From Nocardioidaceae bacterium (GTDB lineage: Bacteria > Actinomycetota > Actinomycetes > Propionibacteriales > Nocardioidaceae): a stretch of DNA of 64,000 nt. Of the stretch, positions 9,721 through 18,896 are shown one piece after another; the first letter of the stretch is position 1; each line of letters starts with the position of its first letter. The notes under the pieces were generated by a model. It was not told where the DNA came from, did no database searches, and saw only the letters and a list, made by a program, of their open reading frames with translations. The stretch lies in the NCBI GenBank assembly GCA_009780515.1, contig WQZX01000006.1, positions 21,492 to 85,491 of the forward strand, read 5' to 3'. The translations under genes were made by a program, and so were the position numbers.

Positions 9721-10434
9721 GTGCTGATCGCCGGCTTCCCCGCAGGACCGTGGGGCACGAACTGTTACGTCGCCGCGACCGCCGCCGGTGCCGAGTGCGT
9801 CGTGATCGACCCCGGCAAGGACGCCGCCGATGGCGTCGCGGAGGTCGTCCGCGAGCACCGGCTCAAGCCGGTCGCGGTGCTGCTCACCCACGGCCACGTC
9901 GACCACATGTGGAGCGTCGCCCCCGTCGCCGGCACGTACGACGCCACCGCGTGGATCCACCCCGCCGACCGTCACCTGCTGACCGATCCCGTGGCCGGTC
10001 TGTCGGCCGAGTCGGCCGGCATGCTGCTGGGCGGCAAGTACGAGTTCACCGAGCCGGACGACGTCCAGGAGCTCGGCGACGGAACGGTCCTCGAGCTGGC
10101 CGGCCTGAACTTCACCGTCGACCACGCGCCCGGCCACACCGAGGGATCGGTGATGTTCCGGTCGCCGTACGCCTCGGCGGACATCTCCGAGGTCATGTTC
10201 TCCGGCGACGTCCTGTTCCAGGGCTCGATCGGCCGCACGGACCTGCCCGGCGGCGACCACGCGACGATGCTGGAGAGCCTGCGCACCAAGGTGCTGCCGC
10301 TCGACGACGCCATCGCCGTCCTGCCCGGTCACGGTGGTCAGACCTCGATCGGCCAGGAGCGCGCCACCAACCCGTTCCTGCTCGACCTGATCGCGCCCGG
10401 CAGCAGCCACGGCGCACCGACGCGAGGTCTGTGA
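9721..10434 (+). CDS. MBL-fold metallo-hydrolase (glyoxalase II-like)
   Basis: The 237-aa protein has the metallo-beta-lactamase fold with the metal motif THGHVDH at about residues 58-64, a second histidine in APGHTEGS near 137-144, the aspartate of FSGDVLF near 159-165, and a late PGHG near 201. This is the two-metal arrangement of glyoxalase II-like hydrolases. The N-terminal PWGTNCYV matches the YcbL/GloB-like subgroup. The substrate cannot be read from sequence; a thioester is likely. It starts leaderless behind TAGGCT and ends 2 nt before the hisS ATG at 10437, an order conserved in many actinobacteria. Confidence 0.88.
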   Translation: MLIAGFPAGPWGTNCYVAATAAGAECVVIDPGKDAADGVAEVVREHRLKPVAVLLTHGHVDHMWSVAPVAGTYDATAWIHPADRHLLTDPVAGLSAESAGMLLGGKYEFTEPDDVQELGDGTVLELAGLNFTVDHAPGHTEGSVMFRSPYASADISEVMFSGDVLFQGSIGRTDLPGGDHATMLESLRTKVLPLDDAIAVLPGHGGQTSIGQERATNPFLLDLIAPGSSHGAPTRGL

Positions 10435-10436
10435 GC

Positions 10437-11693
10437 ATGGGCGACACCATCTCGGCGCCCAAGGGCGTCCCGGAGTACCTCCCGCCCGAGTCGGCGACCT
10501 GGCTGGCCGTCAAGGAGGCGCTCGCGCGCCCCGCGACGCTCGCGGGCTACGGCTACATCGAGCTGCCGATCTTCGAGGACACCTCGCTCTACGTCCGCGG
10601 GGTGGGGGAGTCGACCGACGTCGTCTCCAAGGAGATGTACACCTTCAACGACCGTGGCGACCGCTCGCTGACGCTGCGACCCGAGGGCACCGCCGGCGTC
10701 ATGCGCAGCGTGATCGAGCACCGCCTCGACCGCGGGCAGCTCCCCGTCAAGCTCTGGTACGCCGGTCCCTTCTTCCGCGCCGAGCGCCCGCAGCACGGCC
10801 GCTACCGGCAGCTGCAGCAGTTCGGCCTGGAGGCGATCGGCTCCGACGACCCTGCCCTCGACGCCGAGGTCGTGGCCATCGCCGATGCCGGCTTCCGGAG
10901 CCTCGGGCTCACCGGCTACCGTCTCGAGATCACCAGCCTGGGCTGCAGGGAGTGCCGCCCGGCGTACCGCGCGCGACTGGTGGCCTTCCTCGACGGGCTC
11001 GACCTCGACGAGGCGACCCGCGAGCGCGCGCACATCAACCCGCTGCGCGTCCTCGACGACAAGCGGCCCGAGGTCATCGCGCAGCTCGCGGGTGCGCCGC
11101 TGATGCTCGACCACCTGTGCGCCGCCTGCGCCGAGCACTTCGCGGCGGTCACCGGTCTGCTGGACGCGCACGGCGTCGCCTACGTCGTGAACCCACGCAT
11201 GGTCCGCGGCCTCGACTACTACACGCGCACCACCTTCGAGTTCGTCCACGACGGACTCGGCGCCCAGTCCGGCATCGGCGGCGGCGGCAGGTACGACGGC
11301 CTGATGACCGAGCTCGGCGGCCAGGAGCTGTCCGGCATCGGCTTCGGCCTCGGGCTCGACCGCACCTTCCTGGCCTGCCAGGCCGAGGGCCTGCAGGTCG
11401 GCCCCGCCAGCCCCCTCGACGTGTACGTCGTCCCGCTCGGCGCCGCGCGCGAGCGCGCCCCGATGCTGGTGGCCGAGCTGCGCGCGGCGGGCCTGCGCAC
11501 CGACCAGGTGTACGGCGAGCGCGGCCTGAAGGGCGCGATGAAGCAGGCTGACCGCAGCGGTGCGCCGTACGTCGTCGTGGTGGGCGAGCGCGACCTGGCC
11601 GAGGGCGTGGCGCAGGTGAAGTCGATGGACACCGGCGACCAGGTCGCCGTACCTCTGGACGAAGTCGTGAACCACTTGAAGGAGAAGCAGTGA
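10437..11693 (+). CDS. hisS: Histidyl-tRNA synthetase
   Basis: This class II aminoacyl-tRNA synthetase charges tRNA-His. The 418-aa protein has motif 2 around [13 protein letters not shown] (about residues 112-124), the two histidine-recognition motifs ([12 protein letters not shown] near 256 and the [12 protein letters not shown] loop), motif 3 GFGLGLDR near 301, and a C-terminal anticodon-binding domain (VYVVPLG onward). The ATG at 10437 was taken; a GTG at 10431 in the same frame overlaps the previous stop and is possible. Its stop overlaps the aspS start (GTGA), so the two synthetases are translationally coupled. Confidence 0.96.
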   Translation: MGDTISAPKGVPEYLPPESATWLAVKEALARPATLAGYGYIELPIFEDTSLYVRGVGESTDVVSKEMYTFNDRGDRSLTLRPEGTAGVMRSVIEHRLDRGQLPVKLWYAGPFFRAERPQHGRYRQLQQFGLEAIGSDDPALDAEVVAIADAGFRSLGLTGYRLEITSLGCRECRPAYRARLVAFLDGLDLDEATRERAHINPLRVLDDKRPEVIAQLAGAPLMLDHLCAACAEHFAAVTGLLDAHGVAYVVNPRMVRGLDYYTRTTFEFVHDGLGAQSGIGGGGRYDGLMTELGGQELSGIGFGLGLDRTFLACQAEGLQVGPASPLDVYVVPLGAARERAPMLVAELRAAGLRTDQVYGERGLKGAMKQADRSGAPYVVVVGERDLAEGVAQVKSMDTGDQVAVPLDEVVNHLKEKQ

Positions 11694-13462
11694 TCCGCTC
11701 CCATGACGCCGGCACCCTCCGTGCCGGCGACACCGGCCAGACCGTCACCCTCGCCGGGTGGGTGGCCAACCGCCGCGACCACGGTGGAGTGGCGTTCATC
11801 GACCTTCGTGACGCCAGCGGCGTCGTACAGGTGGTGATCCGGGACGAGGACGTCGCGCACAGCCTGCGCGCCGAGTACTGCCTGAAGATCGTCGGCGAGG
11901 TCACCGGACGCGGCGCGGAGCGCGAGAACCCGAACCTGCCCACGGGCGCGATCGAGGTCGTCGCGAGCGACGTCGAGGTGCTCAGCGCCGCTGCACCGCT
12001 GCCGTTCCCGATCTCCGACCACGTCGAGGTCGGCGAGGAGGCGCGGCTCAGGCACCGCTACCTCGACCTGCGCCGCACCGGCCCGGGCAGCGCGCTGCGC
12101 CTGCGCAGCAGGGTCAACAAGGCCGCGCGCGACGTCCTCGACGCGAACTCCTTCGTCGAGATCGAGACCCCGACGCTGACCCGCAGCACCCCCGAGGGCG
12201 CGCGCGACTTCCTGGTGCCGGCCCGCCTCGCGCCCGGCAGCTGGTACGCCCTGCCGCAGAGCCCGCAGCTGTTCAAGCAGCTGCTGATGGTCGCCGGCAT
12301 GGAGCGCTACTTCCAGATCGCGCGCTGCTACCGCGACGAGGACTTCCGCGCCGACCGCCAGCCGGAGTTCACCCAGCTCGACGTCGAGATGAGCTTCGTC
12401 GACCAGGACGACGTCATCGCGCTGGCCGAGCAGATCCTGACCGCGCTGTGGAAGCTCGTCGGCCACGACATCACCACCCCCGTCCCGCGCATGACCTACG
12501 CCGACGCGATGGCCCGCTACGGCTCCGACAAGCCCGACCTGCGCATGGGCCAGGAGCTCGTCGAGTGCACGGACTACTTCAAGGACACGCCGTTCCGGGT
12601 CTTCCAGGCGCCGTACGTCAGCGCGGTGGTCATGCCCGGAGGAGCGAGCCAGCCGCGCAAGCAGCTCGACGCCTGGCAGGAGTGGGCCAAGCAGCGCGGT
12701 GCCCGCGGCCTCGCCTACGTCTTGGTCCAGGAGGACGGCGAGCTCGGTGGCCCGGTCGCCAAGAACCTCTCCGAGCAGGAGAAGGCCGGCTTGGCCGCCC
12801 ACGTCGGCGCACAGCCGGGTGACTGCGTCTTCTTCGCGGCGGGGGAGACCAAGCCCAGCCGCGCCCTCCTCGGCGCCGCCCGCCTCGAGATCGGCCGCCG
12901 CTGCGGACTGATCGACGAGGCGGCGTGGGCGTTCGTGTGGATCGTCGACGCCCCGCTGCTCGAGCCGGCCGCGGACGCGGTCGCCTCGGGCGACGTCGCG
13001 GTCGGCAGCGGCGCCTGGACCGCCGTGCACCACGCGTTCACCAGCCCGCAGGAGCCGGAGACCTTCGCTCAGGACCCCGGCAACGCGCTGGCCTGGGCCT
13101 ACGACGTCGTCTGCAACGGCAACGAGATCGGCGGCGGCTCGATCCGCATCCACCGCGAGGACGTGCAGAAGCGCGTGTTCGAGCTGATGGGGATCGACGA
13201 GCAGCAGGCCGAGGAGAAGTTCGGCTTCCTGCTCGAGGCGTTCAAGTACGGCGCCCCGCCGCACGGCGGCATCGCCTTCGGGTGGGACCGCATCGTCGCG
13301 CTGCTCGCCGGCACCGACTCGATCCGTGAGGTCATCGCGTTCCCGAAGTCCGGGGGCGGCTACGACCCGCTCACCGCCGCGCCCGCTCCGATCACGCCCG
13401 AGCAGCGCAAGGAAGCCGGTGTGGACGCCAAGCCGACGAAGGATGTCCCGCCCGTGAGTTGA
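11690..13462 (+). CDS. aspS: Aspartyl-tRNA synthetase
   Basis: AspRS charges tRNA-Asp; in many actinobacteria it also misacylates tRNA-Asn when no AsnRS is present, but that cannot be decided here. The 590-aa bacterial-type enzyme has an N-terminal OB fold ([19 protein letters not shown]), class II motif 2 with [15 protein letters not shown] at about 212-226, the bacterial insertion (GAD) domain in the middle, and motif 3 GIAFGWDRI near 526. The GTG start overlaps the hisS stop, and a GGAGAAGC ribosome site lies within the end of hisS. Assignment is secure. Confidence 0.97.
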   Translation: MIRSHDAGTLRAGDTGQTVTLAGWVANRRDHGGVAFIDLRDASGVVQVVIRDEDVAHSLRAEYCLKIVGEVTGRGAERENPNLPTGAIEVVASDVEVLSAAAPLPFPISDHVEVGEEARLRHRYLDLRRTGPGSALRLRSRVNKAARDVLDANSFVEIETPTLTRSTPEGARDFLVPARLAPGSWYALPQSPQLFKQLLMVAGMERYFQIARCYRDEDFRADRQPEFTQLDVEMSFVDQDDVIALAEQILTALWKLVGHDITTPVPRMTYADAMARYGSDKPDLRMGQELVECTDYFKDTPFRVFQAPYVSAVVMPGGASQPRKQLDAWQEWAKQRGARGLAYVLVQEDGELGGPVAKNLSEQEKAGLAAHVGAQPGDCVFFAAGETKPSRALLGAARLEIGRRCGLIDEAAWAFVWIVDAPLLEPAADAVASGDVAVGSGAWTAVHHAFTSPQEPETFAQDPGNALAWAYDVVCNGNEIGGGSIRIHREDVQKRVFELMGIDEQQAEEKFGFLLEAFKYGAPPHGGIAFGWDRIVALLAGTDSIREVIAFPKSGGGYDPLTAAPAPITPEQRKEAGVDAKPTKDVPPVS

Positions 13463-13480
13463 TCGACTGCAAGGTCGATC
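13461..13480 (+). terminator. Weak hairpin at the end of aspS
   Basis: GATCGAC (13461-13467) and GTCGATC (13474-13480) form a 7-bp stem with a 6-nt loop overlapping the aspS stop codon. There is no T-run. It could help end the hisS-aspS transcript, but the support is only its position and complementarity. Confidence 0.3.
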
Positions 13481-13640
13481 CCGCAGCCGCCGGTGCGCCG
13501 GATGCCTGGTCGTGTCCAGATCGTTACTCGATGGTGATTCCGTGAACGACCGGAACGGCATACCGTCGCCTCCAGTGCCCGTCTCGGGCCATCAACGGAG
13601 AGGCGCCGGCGTCCTCTCTCGCCTTTCGTCTGGAGGACGT

Positions 13641-15470
13641 ATGCGGAAAATCATGGGACGTCTGGTCCCGGCCGTAGCAGTCGCATCGGTGGCAGCGGTA
13701 GCGCTTGCCGGCTGCGGCTCGAAGAGCACGGGACTGGTGGAGAGCTCCACGGTCACCTTCTCCTACAACGGCCCGGTCACCTCGCTCTGGGAGGGAACTG
13801 CCAACCAGTACTCGACCTACAACGCGAACGTCGCCGCGCTGACCAACACCGGCTTCAACTACTACGGCCTCAAGAACGGCACGCCGTCGCTGGTGAAGAA
13901 CACCAACTTCGGCTCCTACTCCGAGGTGTCCAAGAGCCCGCTGACGCTGAAGCTTCACGTCAACAAGGGCGTGACCTGGAGCGACGGCGCGCAGGTCGAC
14001 GCCGCCGACATCCTCCTCTCGTGGGCGTCGGGCCTGTCGAAGTACAACAACCCGAAGGGCCCGGTCAACTTCAACGCGGTCGGCGCCTACGCCGGCACCG
14101 GTCTCGACCTGCTCAACACTCCCAAGGTCGACCCCGACGGTCTCGGGATGACCGTCAGCTTCAAGAAGCCGTACGTCGACTGGGAGGTCTCCGTCGGGTC
14201 CACCGTCAACGGCCTGTCCCCGGGCCTGCCGGCGCACATCGCCTACGAGCTCGCCTTCCCGAGCTTCAAGGGCAGCGCGACCCAGGCCGACGCCGCGGTC
14301 CAGAAGGCGATCCTGACCGGTGACCAGGCCACCATGGCCAAGCTCGGCAAGGTCTGGGCGAACTCCTGGAACGTCTCCTCGATGCCGAGCGACAAGCGAC
14401 TGCTGGTCAGCGACGGCCCGTACGTCGTCAGCGGCTTCCAGAAGAACCAGTCGATCAGCTTCAAGCGTCGCGACGACTTCACCGGTGAGCCGAAGAAGCC
14501 CGCGATCCAGAACCTCACGCTCCGGTTCATCACCGACGCGACCTCGCAGGTCCAGGCGCTGCAGAACGGCGAGGTCCAGATGATCCAGGGCCAGCCGAGC
14601 ACCGACACGGTGGCCGCGGTGAACAAGCTCAACAACGTTCACGTGGACACCTTCGCGGGCTCCTCCTACGAGCACGTCGACCTGAACATGAAGGTCGGCA
14701 ACGGCACGTTCGACCCGGCGACGTACGGCGGCGGTGCCGCGGGTGCCAAGAAGGCGCTGATGGTCCGCCAGGCGTTCCTCAAGGCGCTGCCCCGCCAGGA
14801 GATCATCGACAAGCTGATCAAGCCGCTCCAGCCGGACGCCAAGATCGACGACTCGAGCCTGTTCCTCCCCGGGACGCCCGCCTACACCAAGGACGTCGCG
14901 ACGAACGGCACGAAGGCCTACGACAAGACCGACGTCGCCGGTGCGAAGGCGCTGCTGAAGAAGGCCGGCGTCAGCAACCCGACGGTCCGGTTCACCTACC
15001 CGAACGACAACCCGCGTCGGGTGAGCGAGTACCAGCTGATCCAGGCCTCCGAGCAGCAGGCGGGCTTCAACATCAAGCCGGTCGCCATGACGACGGCGAA
15101 GTACTTCCCGTTCCTCGAGGGCGGCGGCTACGACGCCTCGATCTTCGCCTGGCAGTTCACCAGCCTCGCGTACACCGGCAACCAGGCGGCGTACACGAGC
15201 ACCGGTGGCGAGAACTTCAACCACTACTCCAACCCGCAGTCGGACAAGCTCTGGGGCCAGATCGCCTCGAGCACCGGCACGGCTGACCAGACCAACGCCC
15301 TCATGGCCAAGGTCGACAAGAACCTGGTCACCGACGCCGCCACGATGCCGCTGTTCCAGTTCCCGGAGATGTCGGCCTGGTCGACGAAGCTCTCCGGCGT
15401 CTCGGACAACCCCATCGCCAGCGGGATGAACACGCTGTGGGACCCGTGGGACTGGACGGTCGCCAAGTAG
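13641..15470 (+). CDS. Peptide ABC transporter substrate-binding lipoprotein (family 5)
   Basis: This is the extracellular solute-binding component of an oligopeptide/dipeptide-type importer. The ATG at 13641 has a CTGGAGGAC ribosome site, and the 609-aa product begins with a lipoprotein signal (basic MRKIMGR, hydrophobic stretch, lipobox LAGC with Cys25). The mature part follows the SBP_bac_5 pattern, including LHVNKGVTWSDGAQVDAADI and a late PLFQFPEM segment. Permease and ATPase genes follow. Oligopeptides are the most likely ligand, but nickel, sugars or other solutes are used by some relatives. The 178-bp region upstream of the start has no gene and presumably holds the promoter. Confidence 0.92.
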   Translation: MRKIMGRLVPAVAVASVAAVALAGCGSKSTGLVESSTVTFSYNGPVTSLWEGTANQYSTYNANVAALTNTGFNYYGLKNGTPSLVKNTNFGSYSEVSKSPLTLKLHVNKGVTWSDGAQVDAADILLSWASGLSKYNNPKGPVNFNAVGAYAGTGLDLLNTPKVDPDGLGMTVSFKKPYVDWEVSVGSTVNGLSPGLPAHIAYELAFPSFKGSATQADAAVQKAILTGDQATMAKLGKVWANSWNVSSMPSDKRLLVSDGPYVVSGFQKNQSISFKRRDDFTGEPKKPAIQNLTLRFITDATSQVQALQNGEVQMIQGQPSTDTVAAVNKLNNVHVDTFAGSSYEHVDLNMKVGNGTFDPATYGGGAAGAKKALMVRQAFLKALPRQEIIDKLIKPLQPDAKIDDSSLFLPGTPAYTKDVATNGTKAYDKTDVAGAKALLKKAGVSNPTVRFTYPNDNPRRVSEYQLIQASEQQAGFNIKPVAMTTAKYFPFLEGGGYDASIFAWQFTSLAYTGNQAAYTSTGGENFNHYSNPQSDKLWGQIASSTGTADQTNALMAKVDKNLVTDAATMPLFQFPEMSAWSTKLSGVSDNPIASGMNTLWDPWDWTVAK

Positions 15471-15496
15471 ACAACTGAATTGACCCACGACGACGC

Positions 15497-15527
15497 GGGG
15501 GCGCCGATGCCTAGCACCGGCGCCCCC
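15497..15527 (+). terminator. Strong GC hairpin between the binding-protein and permease genes
   Basis: GGGGGCGCCG (15497-15506) pairs perfectly with CGGCGCCCCC (15518-15527) around an 11-nt loop. No T-run follows. In ABC importers such a hairpin after the binding-protein gene commonly causes partial termination or 3' protection, so the binding protein is made in excess over the permeases. That role is inferred here. Confidence 0.7.
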
Positions 15528-15556
15528 GTGTCCCGCGCGATTCAGAAAGGCAATCG

Positions 15557-17089
15557 ATGCTGACGTTCCTGCTGCGCCGGCTGGCCGCCTCCCTGGTGGT
15601 CCTGCTGGTCGCCTCGTACGTCGTGTACGTCATCACCTGCTTCTCCGGTGACCCCCTCCAGGACCTGCGGCAGAGCACCTCGCCCAACAAGGCGGGGCTG
15701 ATCGCACAGCGCACCGCGCTGATGCACCTCGACGTCTCGCCGTTCCTGCGCTACTTCATCTGGTTCGGCGGCCTGCTCAAGGGCTTCACCGGCCACTTCA
15801 CGCTCGGCGTCACCTCCGGCGGCCAGGCGGTCACCGGACAGCTGACCGCCGCGGTCGGCTCGACGTTCCAGCTGGTCACCGGTGCGACGCTGATCGCGAT
15901 CGTGATCGGTGTGGCGCTCGGCGTCGTCACCGCGCTGCGCCAGTACACCGCGTTCGACTACGGCACGACCATGATGGCGTTCGTCTTCTTCTCCCTGCCG
16001 AGCTTCTGGCTCGCGGTGCTGCTGAAGGAGTACCTCGCGATCGACTTCAACAACTTCCTCGGCCACCCCGTGGTCCCGCCGGTGGTCATCGCCATCGTCG
16101 CCCTCGTCGCGGGCGTGGTGGCGTGGAGCATCACCGAGCGCGGGCGCAGCAGATGGTGGTTCGTCGGGGGGACGATGGTGGTCATCGCAGCGTTCCTGAC
16201 CTTCATCTCCCTGACCCACTGGCTCGACAACCCGGGTCTGACCATCGGCGGTGTCGCGGTGCTCGGCGTGGCCACTGCGTTCGGCGTCTCCTACCTCACC
16301 GCGGGCAAGGAGAACAAGCGCTCGCTGTACGCCGCCCTGACGACCGCCCTGGTGGGCGTCGTGCTCTACTACCCGCTCGAGTGGACCGTCTTCTCGTCCA
16401 TGTCGATGCCGCTCTTCCTGTTCCTCGGAGTGGTCGCGATCGCGGTCGGCGCGCTGGTCGGCTGGCTGTGGGGCGGTCCCGACCGGCGGGTTTCGATGCG
16501 GACCGGCGGGGTCGTCGCCTTCCTGACCGCCGGCTACATCGCGGTCGACCGCTTCATGCAGGACTGGAACACCTACGTCAACAGCACCTACGTCAACGGT
16601 CGTCCGATCGCGACGATCGGATCGCAGACGCCGAACTTCGACGGTGACTTCTGGTTCACCTACATCGACCGGATCACCCACCTCGCGCTGCCGACGATCT
16701 CGCTCGCGCTGATCTCGCTGGCCGGGTACAGCCGGTACGCCCGGGCGAGCATGCTGGACGTGATGAACCAGGACTACATCCGCACGGCCCGGTCCAAGGG
16801 CCTCACAGAGCGTGCCGTCGTCATGCGTCACGCCTTCCGCAACGCGCTGATCCCGGTGGTCACGATCGTGACCCTCGACTTCGGCGCCCTGATCAGCGGC
16901 GCGATCGTCACCGAGAACGTCTTCAGCTTCCAGGGCATGGGCGACCTCTTCATCGCCGGTGTGACCGCCGTGGATCCGAACACAATCATGGGGGTGTTCC
17001 TGGTGACAGGAATCTGGGCCATCGCCTTCAACGTGATCGCCGACGTGCTCTACTCGGCGCTCGACCCGCGGATCCGGGTGACGTCATGA
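15557..17089 (+). CDS. Peptide ABC transporter permease (OppB-like) with inserted membrane region
   Basis: This is one of two membrane channel subunits of the importer. The N-terminus (MLTFLLRRLAASLVVLLVASY) and C-terminal part, including the EAA loop DYIRTARSKGLTERAV (about residues 397-412), are typical of OppB/DppB. The protein is 510 aa, however, against the usual 310-340. The extra length is a block at about 170-335 containing roughly six predicted membrane helices, set between the third core helix (FWLAVLLKEYL) and the conserved ITHLALPTISL segment. The reading frame is continuous, so this is a genuine insertion rather than two genes. The ATG at 15557 has an AGAAAGG site. The stop overlaps the next gene (ATGA). 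Confidence 0.9.
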   Translation: MLTFLLRRLAASLVVLLVASYVVYVITCFSGDPLQDLRQSTSPNKAGLIAQRTALMHLDVSPFLRYFIWFGGLLKGFTGHFTLGVTSGGQAVTGQLTAAVGSTFQLVTGATLIAIVIGVALGVVTALRQYTAFDYGTTMMAFVFFSLPSFWLAVLLKEYLAIDFNNFLGHPVVPPVVIAIVALVAGVVAWSITERGRSRWWFVGGTMVVIAAFLTFISLTHWLDNPGLTIGGVAVLGVATAFGVSYLTAGKENKRSLYAALTTALVGVVLYYPLEWTVFSSMSMPLFLFLGVVAIAVGALVGWLWGGPDRRVSMRTGGVVAFLTAGYIAVDRFMQDWNTYVNSTYVNGRPIATIGSQTPNFDGDFWFTYIDRITHLALPTISLALISLAGYSRYARASMLDVMNQDYIRTARSKGLTERAVVMRHAFRNALIPVVTIVTLDFGALISGAIVTENVFSFQGMGDLFIAGVTAVDPNTIMGVFLVTGIWAIAFNVIADVLYSALDPRIRVTS

Positions 17090-18216
17090 GCGATCACGAC
17101 TCGCGCGGCTCCCACGAGTCCAACCCGCTGGACGTCGTACCCATGGGCGGCGGCATCGGTGGCGGCATGGCGCACATGGAGGCAGCAGGAGCGCACGAGG
17201 GCGTCGAGAACGCCATCGAACTCAAGGAGGTCGAGGGCCTCAGCCAGGGGCGCATCATCCTGCGGAGGTTCCTGCACCACCGCGGCGCGATGATCTCGCT
17301 CATCATCCTGGTGGCGCTGCTCCTCCTTGCGTACAGCAGCATCGGCTTCAAGGTGTTCGGGTTGCAGATCCCGGGGTGGTGGAAGTACCAATACACCGAC
17401 ATCACGAACAACTCGAACAACCTGCACCCGACGCTGTCGCTCTGGCCGCCCCGCTTCGGCGCGCACCCGTTCGGCCAGGACGAGATCGGCCACGACGTCT
17501 TCGCCGAGACCATGCGTGGCGTGCAGCAGTCGTTCATGATCATCGTCGTCATCGGCGTCGTGTCGACAGCGATAGGTGTCGTCGTCGGCGCGGTCGCGGG
17601 CTACTTCGGTGGGCTCATCGACGCGCTGCTTATGCGCCTGACCGACATGTTCATCATCGTGCCGCTCATCATCCTGGCCGCGGTCATCGGTCACTACGCG
17701 GCCGGTGCCGGCCCCTTCGTGCTGGCGGTGCTCCTCGGTGTGCTGGTGTGGACATCGCTGGCGCGACTGGTGCGCGGCGAGGTGCTGACGCTGAGGTCGC
17801 GGGAGTTCGTCGAGGCCGCGAAGGTCGCAGGCGCGTCGCACCGGCGGATCATCTTCAAGCACATCCTGCCGAACGCGGCCGGCGTCATCATCGTCTCGAT
17901 GACGCTGACGATGGCTGCGGCGATCCTGCTCGAGGCAGCGCTCGGCTACCTTGGTCTCGGCGTGCAGCTGCCCGACATCTCGCTGGGCTCGCTGATCAGC
18001 ACCTACGAGTCCTCGTTCGGCACCCGTCCGTGGCTGTTCTGGTACACGGGCACGTTCATCCTCGTCATCGCGCTCACGGTGAACTTCATCGGCGACGGCC
18101 TGCGCGACGCCTTCGACCCGCGTCAGCGGCGCAAGCTCAGCCGCAGGGCCAAGCAGGAGGCATCGAGTTCTCGGCCGGCCGCGCTCATCGAGACGATGAA
18201 CAAGGCGGGGCAGTAG
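17086..18216 (+). CDS. Peptide ABC transporter permease (OppC-like)
   Basis: This is the second membrane subunit of the importer. The 376-aa product has a long hydrophilic N-terminus (about 65 residues, Gly/Met/His-rich near 15-45), an OppC_N helix (ISLIILVALLLLAY), the GQDEIGHDVF motif near 130, and the permease core with EAA loop FVEAAKVAGASHRRIIFKH (about 244-262). Family members have GTDxxGRDVxxR near that point; here the residues read GQDEIGHDVFAE, a mild divergence. The ATG overlaps the upstream stop. After this gene the operon is interrupted by an opposite-strand gene before the ATPase gene. Confidence 0.93.
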   Translation: MSDHDSRGSHESNPLDVVPMGGGIGGGMAHMEAAGAHEGVENAIELKEVEGLSQGRIILRRFLHHRGAMISLIILVALLLLAYSSIGFKVFGLQIPGWWKYQYTDITNNSNNLHPTLSLWPPRFGAHPFGQDEIGHDVFAETMRGVQQSFMIIVVIGVVSTAIGVVVGAVAGYFGGLIDALLMRLTDMFIIVPLIILAAVIGHYAAGAGPFVLAVLLGVLVWTSLARLVRGEVLTLRSREFVEAAKVAGASHRRIIFKHILPNAAGVIIVSMTLTMAAAILLEAALGYLGLGVQLPDISLGSLISTYESSFGTRPWLFWYTGTFILVIALTVNFIGDGLRDAFDPRQRRKLSRRAKQEASSSRPAALIETMNKAGQ

Positions 18217-18249
18217 GTGATGGCCGACTCGTCGGAGGCTCGGTTGCTG

Positions 18250-18855
18250 TCAGCGCGCGAACGCGGTCAGCAGCATGCTGAGGCACAGGCCGGCCAGGAG
18301 GACGCCCAGCTCGGCGCGGTGCCACGTCGTGACCACGCGGCCGTCGTCGGCGGGCAGGCGCCCGTCGTCACGCAGCTCCAGGCCCCGGCGTACGTGGTAG
18401 GCCGCGACGCCGGACTCGGAGTGCGGCAGGTCGCCGATCCCGATCGTGCGTCCCGGTCCGTACGTCGACCCGGGCAGGTGCTCGGCGGGCTGCTGGCGAC
18501 CACGGATCGCGCTGAGCGCTCCCGGCGCGGGCGCCGCCCACGCGCCGAAGCTGCCCGACTCCGTCACCAGCGTGAGGTTGTACCTCGTCTCGACCTCGTG
18601 GATCGCGGACCAGGCGACCACGCGGGTCCGGGCGACGTTACGCAGGCGTACGTCGCGATCCTCGATCACCACGGCCGGGGCCCAGAACACCATCCACATC
18701 GCGTAGCCGGCGAGCAGGAGCCACGGCGCATAGGCGACGTCCTCGCTCACGCTGCGTGTCGCTACCAGCAGGACGAGGCTGGCAGCGCAGACGAGCCAGA
18801 CGGCCACCGTGAGCGCCAGACCGAACGGCGGGCGCAGCGTCACGCGGGATTCCAC
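18250..18855 (-). CDS. PH domain-like membrane protein
   Basis: The 201-aa protein has two N-terminal membrane helices (about 13-31 and 43-60) followed by a short PH-like beta segment: VVIEDRDVRLRNVARTRVVAWSAIHEVETRYNLTLVT, residues about 62-98, which resembles the actinobacterial bacterial-PH family that includes the CFP6 antigen. A third hydrophobic stretch closes the C-terminus. No enzyme function is known for this family. It starts at a GTG (18855) and runs against the transporter genes on either side, so its mRNA would be antisense to any read-through from the upstream permease gene into the ATPase gene. Confidence 0.75.
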   Translation of the reverse strand: MESRVTLRPPFGLALTVAVWLVCAASLVLLVATRSVSEDVAYAPWLLLAGYAMWMVFWAPAVVIEDRDVRLRNVARTRVVAWSAIHEVETRYNLTLVTESGSFGAWAAPAPGALSAIRGRQQPAEHLPGSTYGPGRTIGIGDLPHSESGVAAYHVRRGLELRDDGRLPADDGRVVTTWHRAELGVLLAGLCLSMLLTAFAR

Positions 18856-18896
18856 CGCGACATCGTGACACAGGCCGACACGAAGGGATCACCACG

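Noticed and set aside
15557..17089. A frameshift or gene fusion explaining the long permease
   Set aside because: The frame is open throughout, both permease ends align with one OppB, and the inserted part is not a second transporter domain.
18250..18855. Plus-strand frame 18217-18900 as a transporter subunit between the permease and ATPase genes
   Set aside because: Its translation is Arg/Asp/Glu-rich without membrane segments or domains, whereas the minus strand gives a coherent membrane plus PH-like protein.
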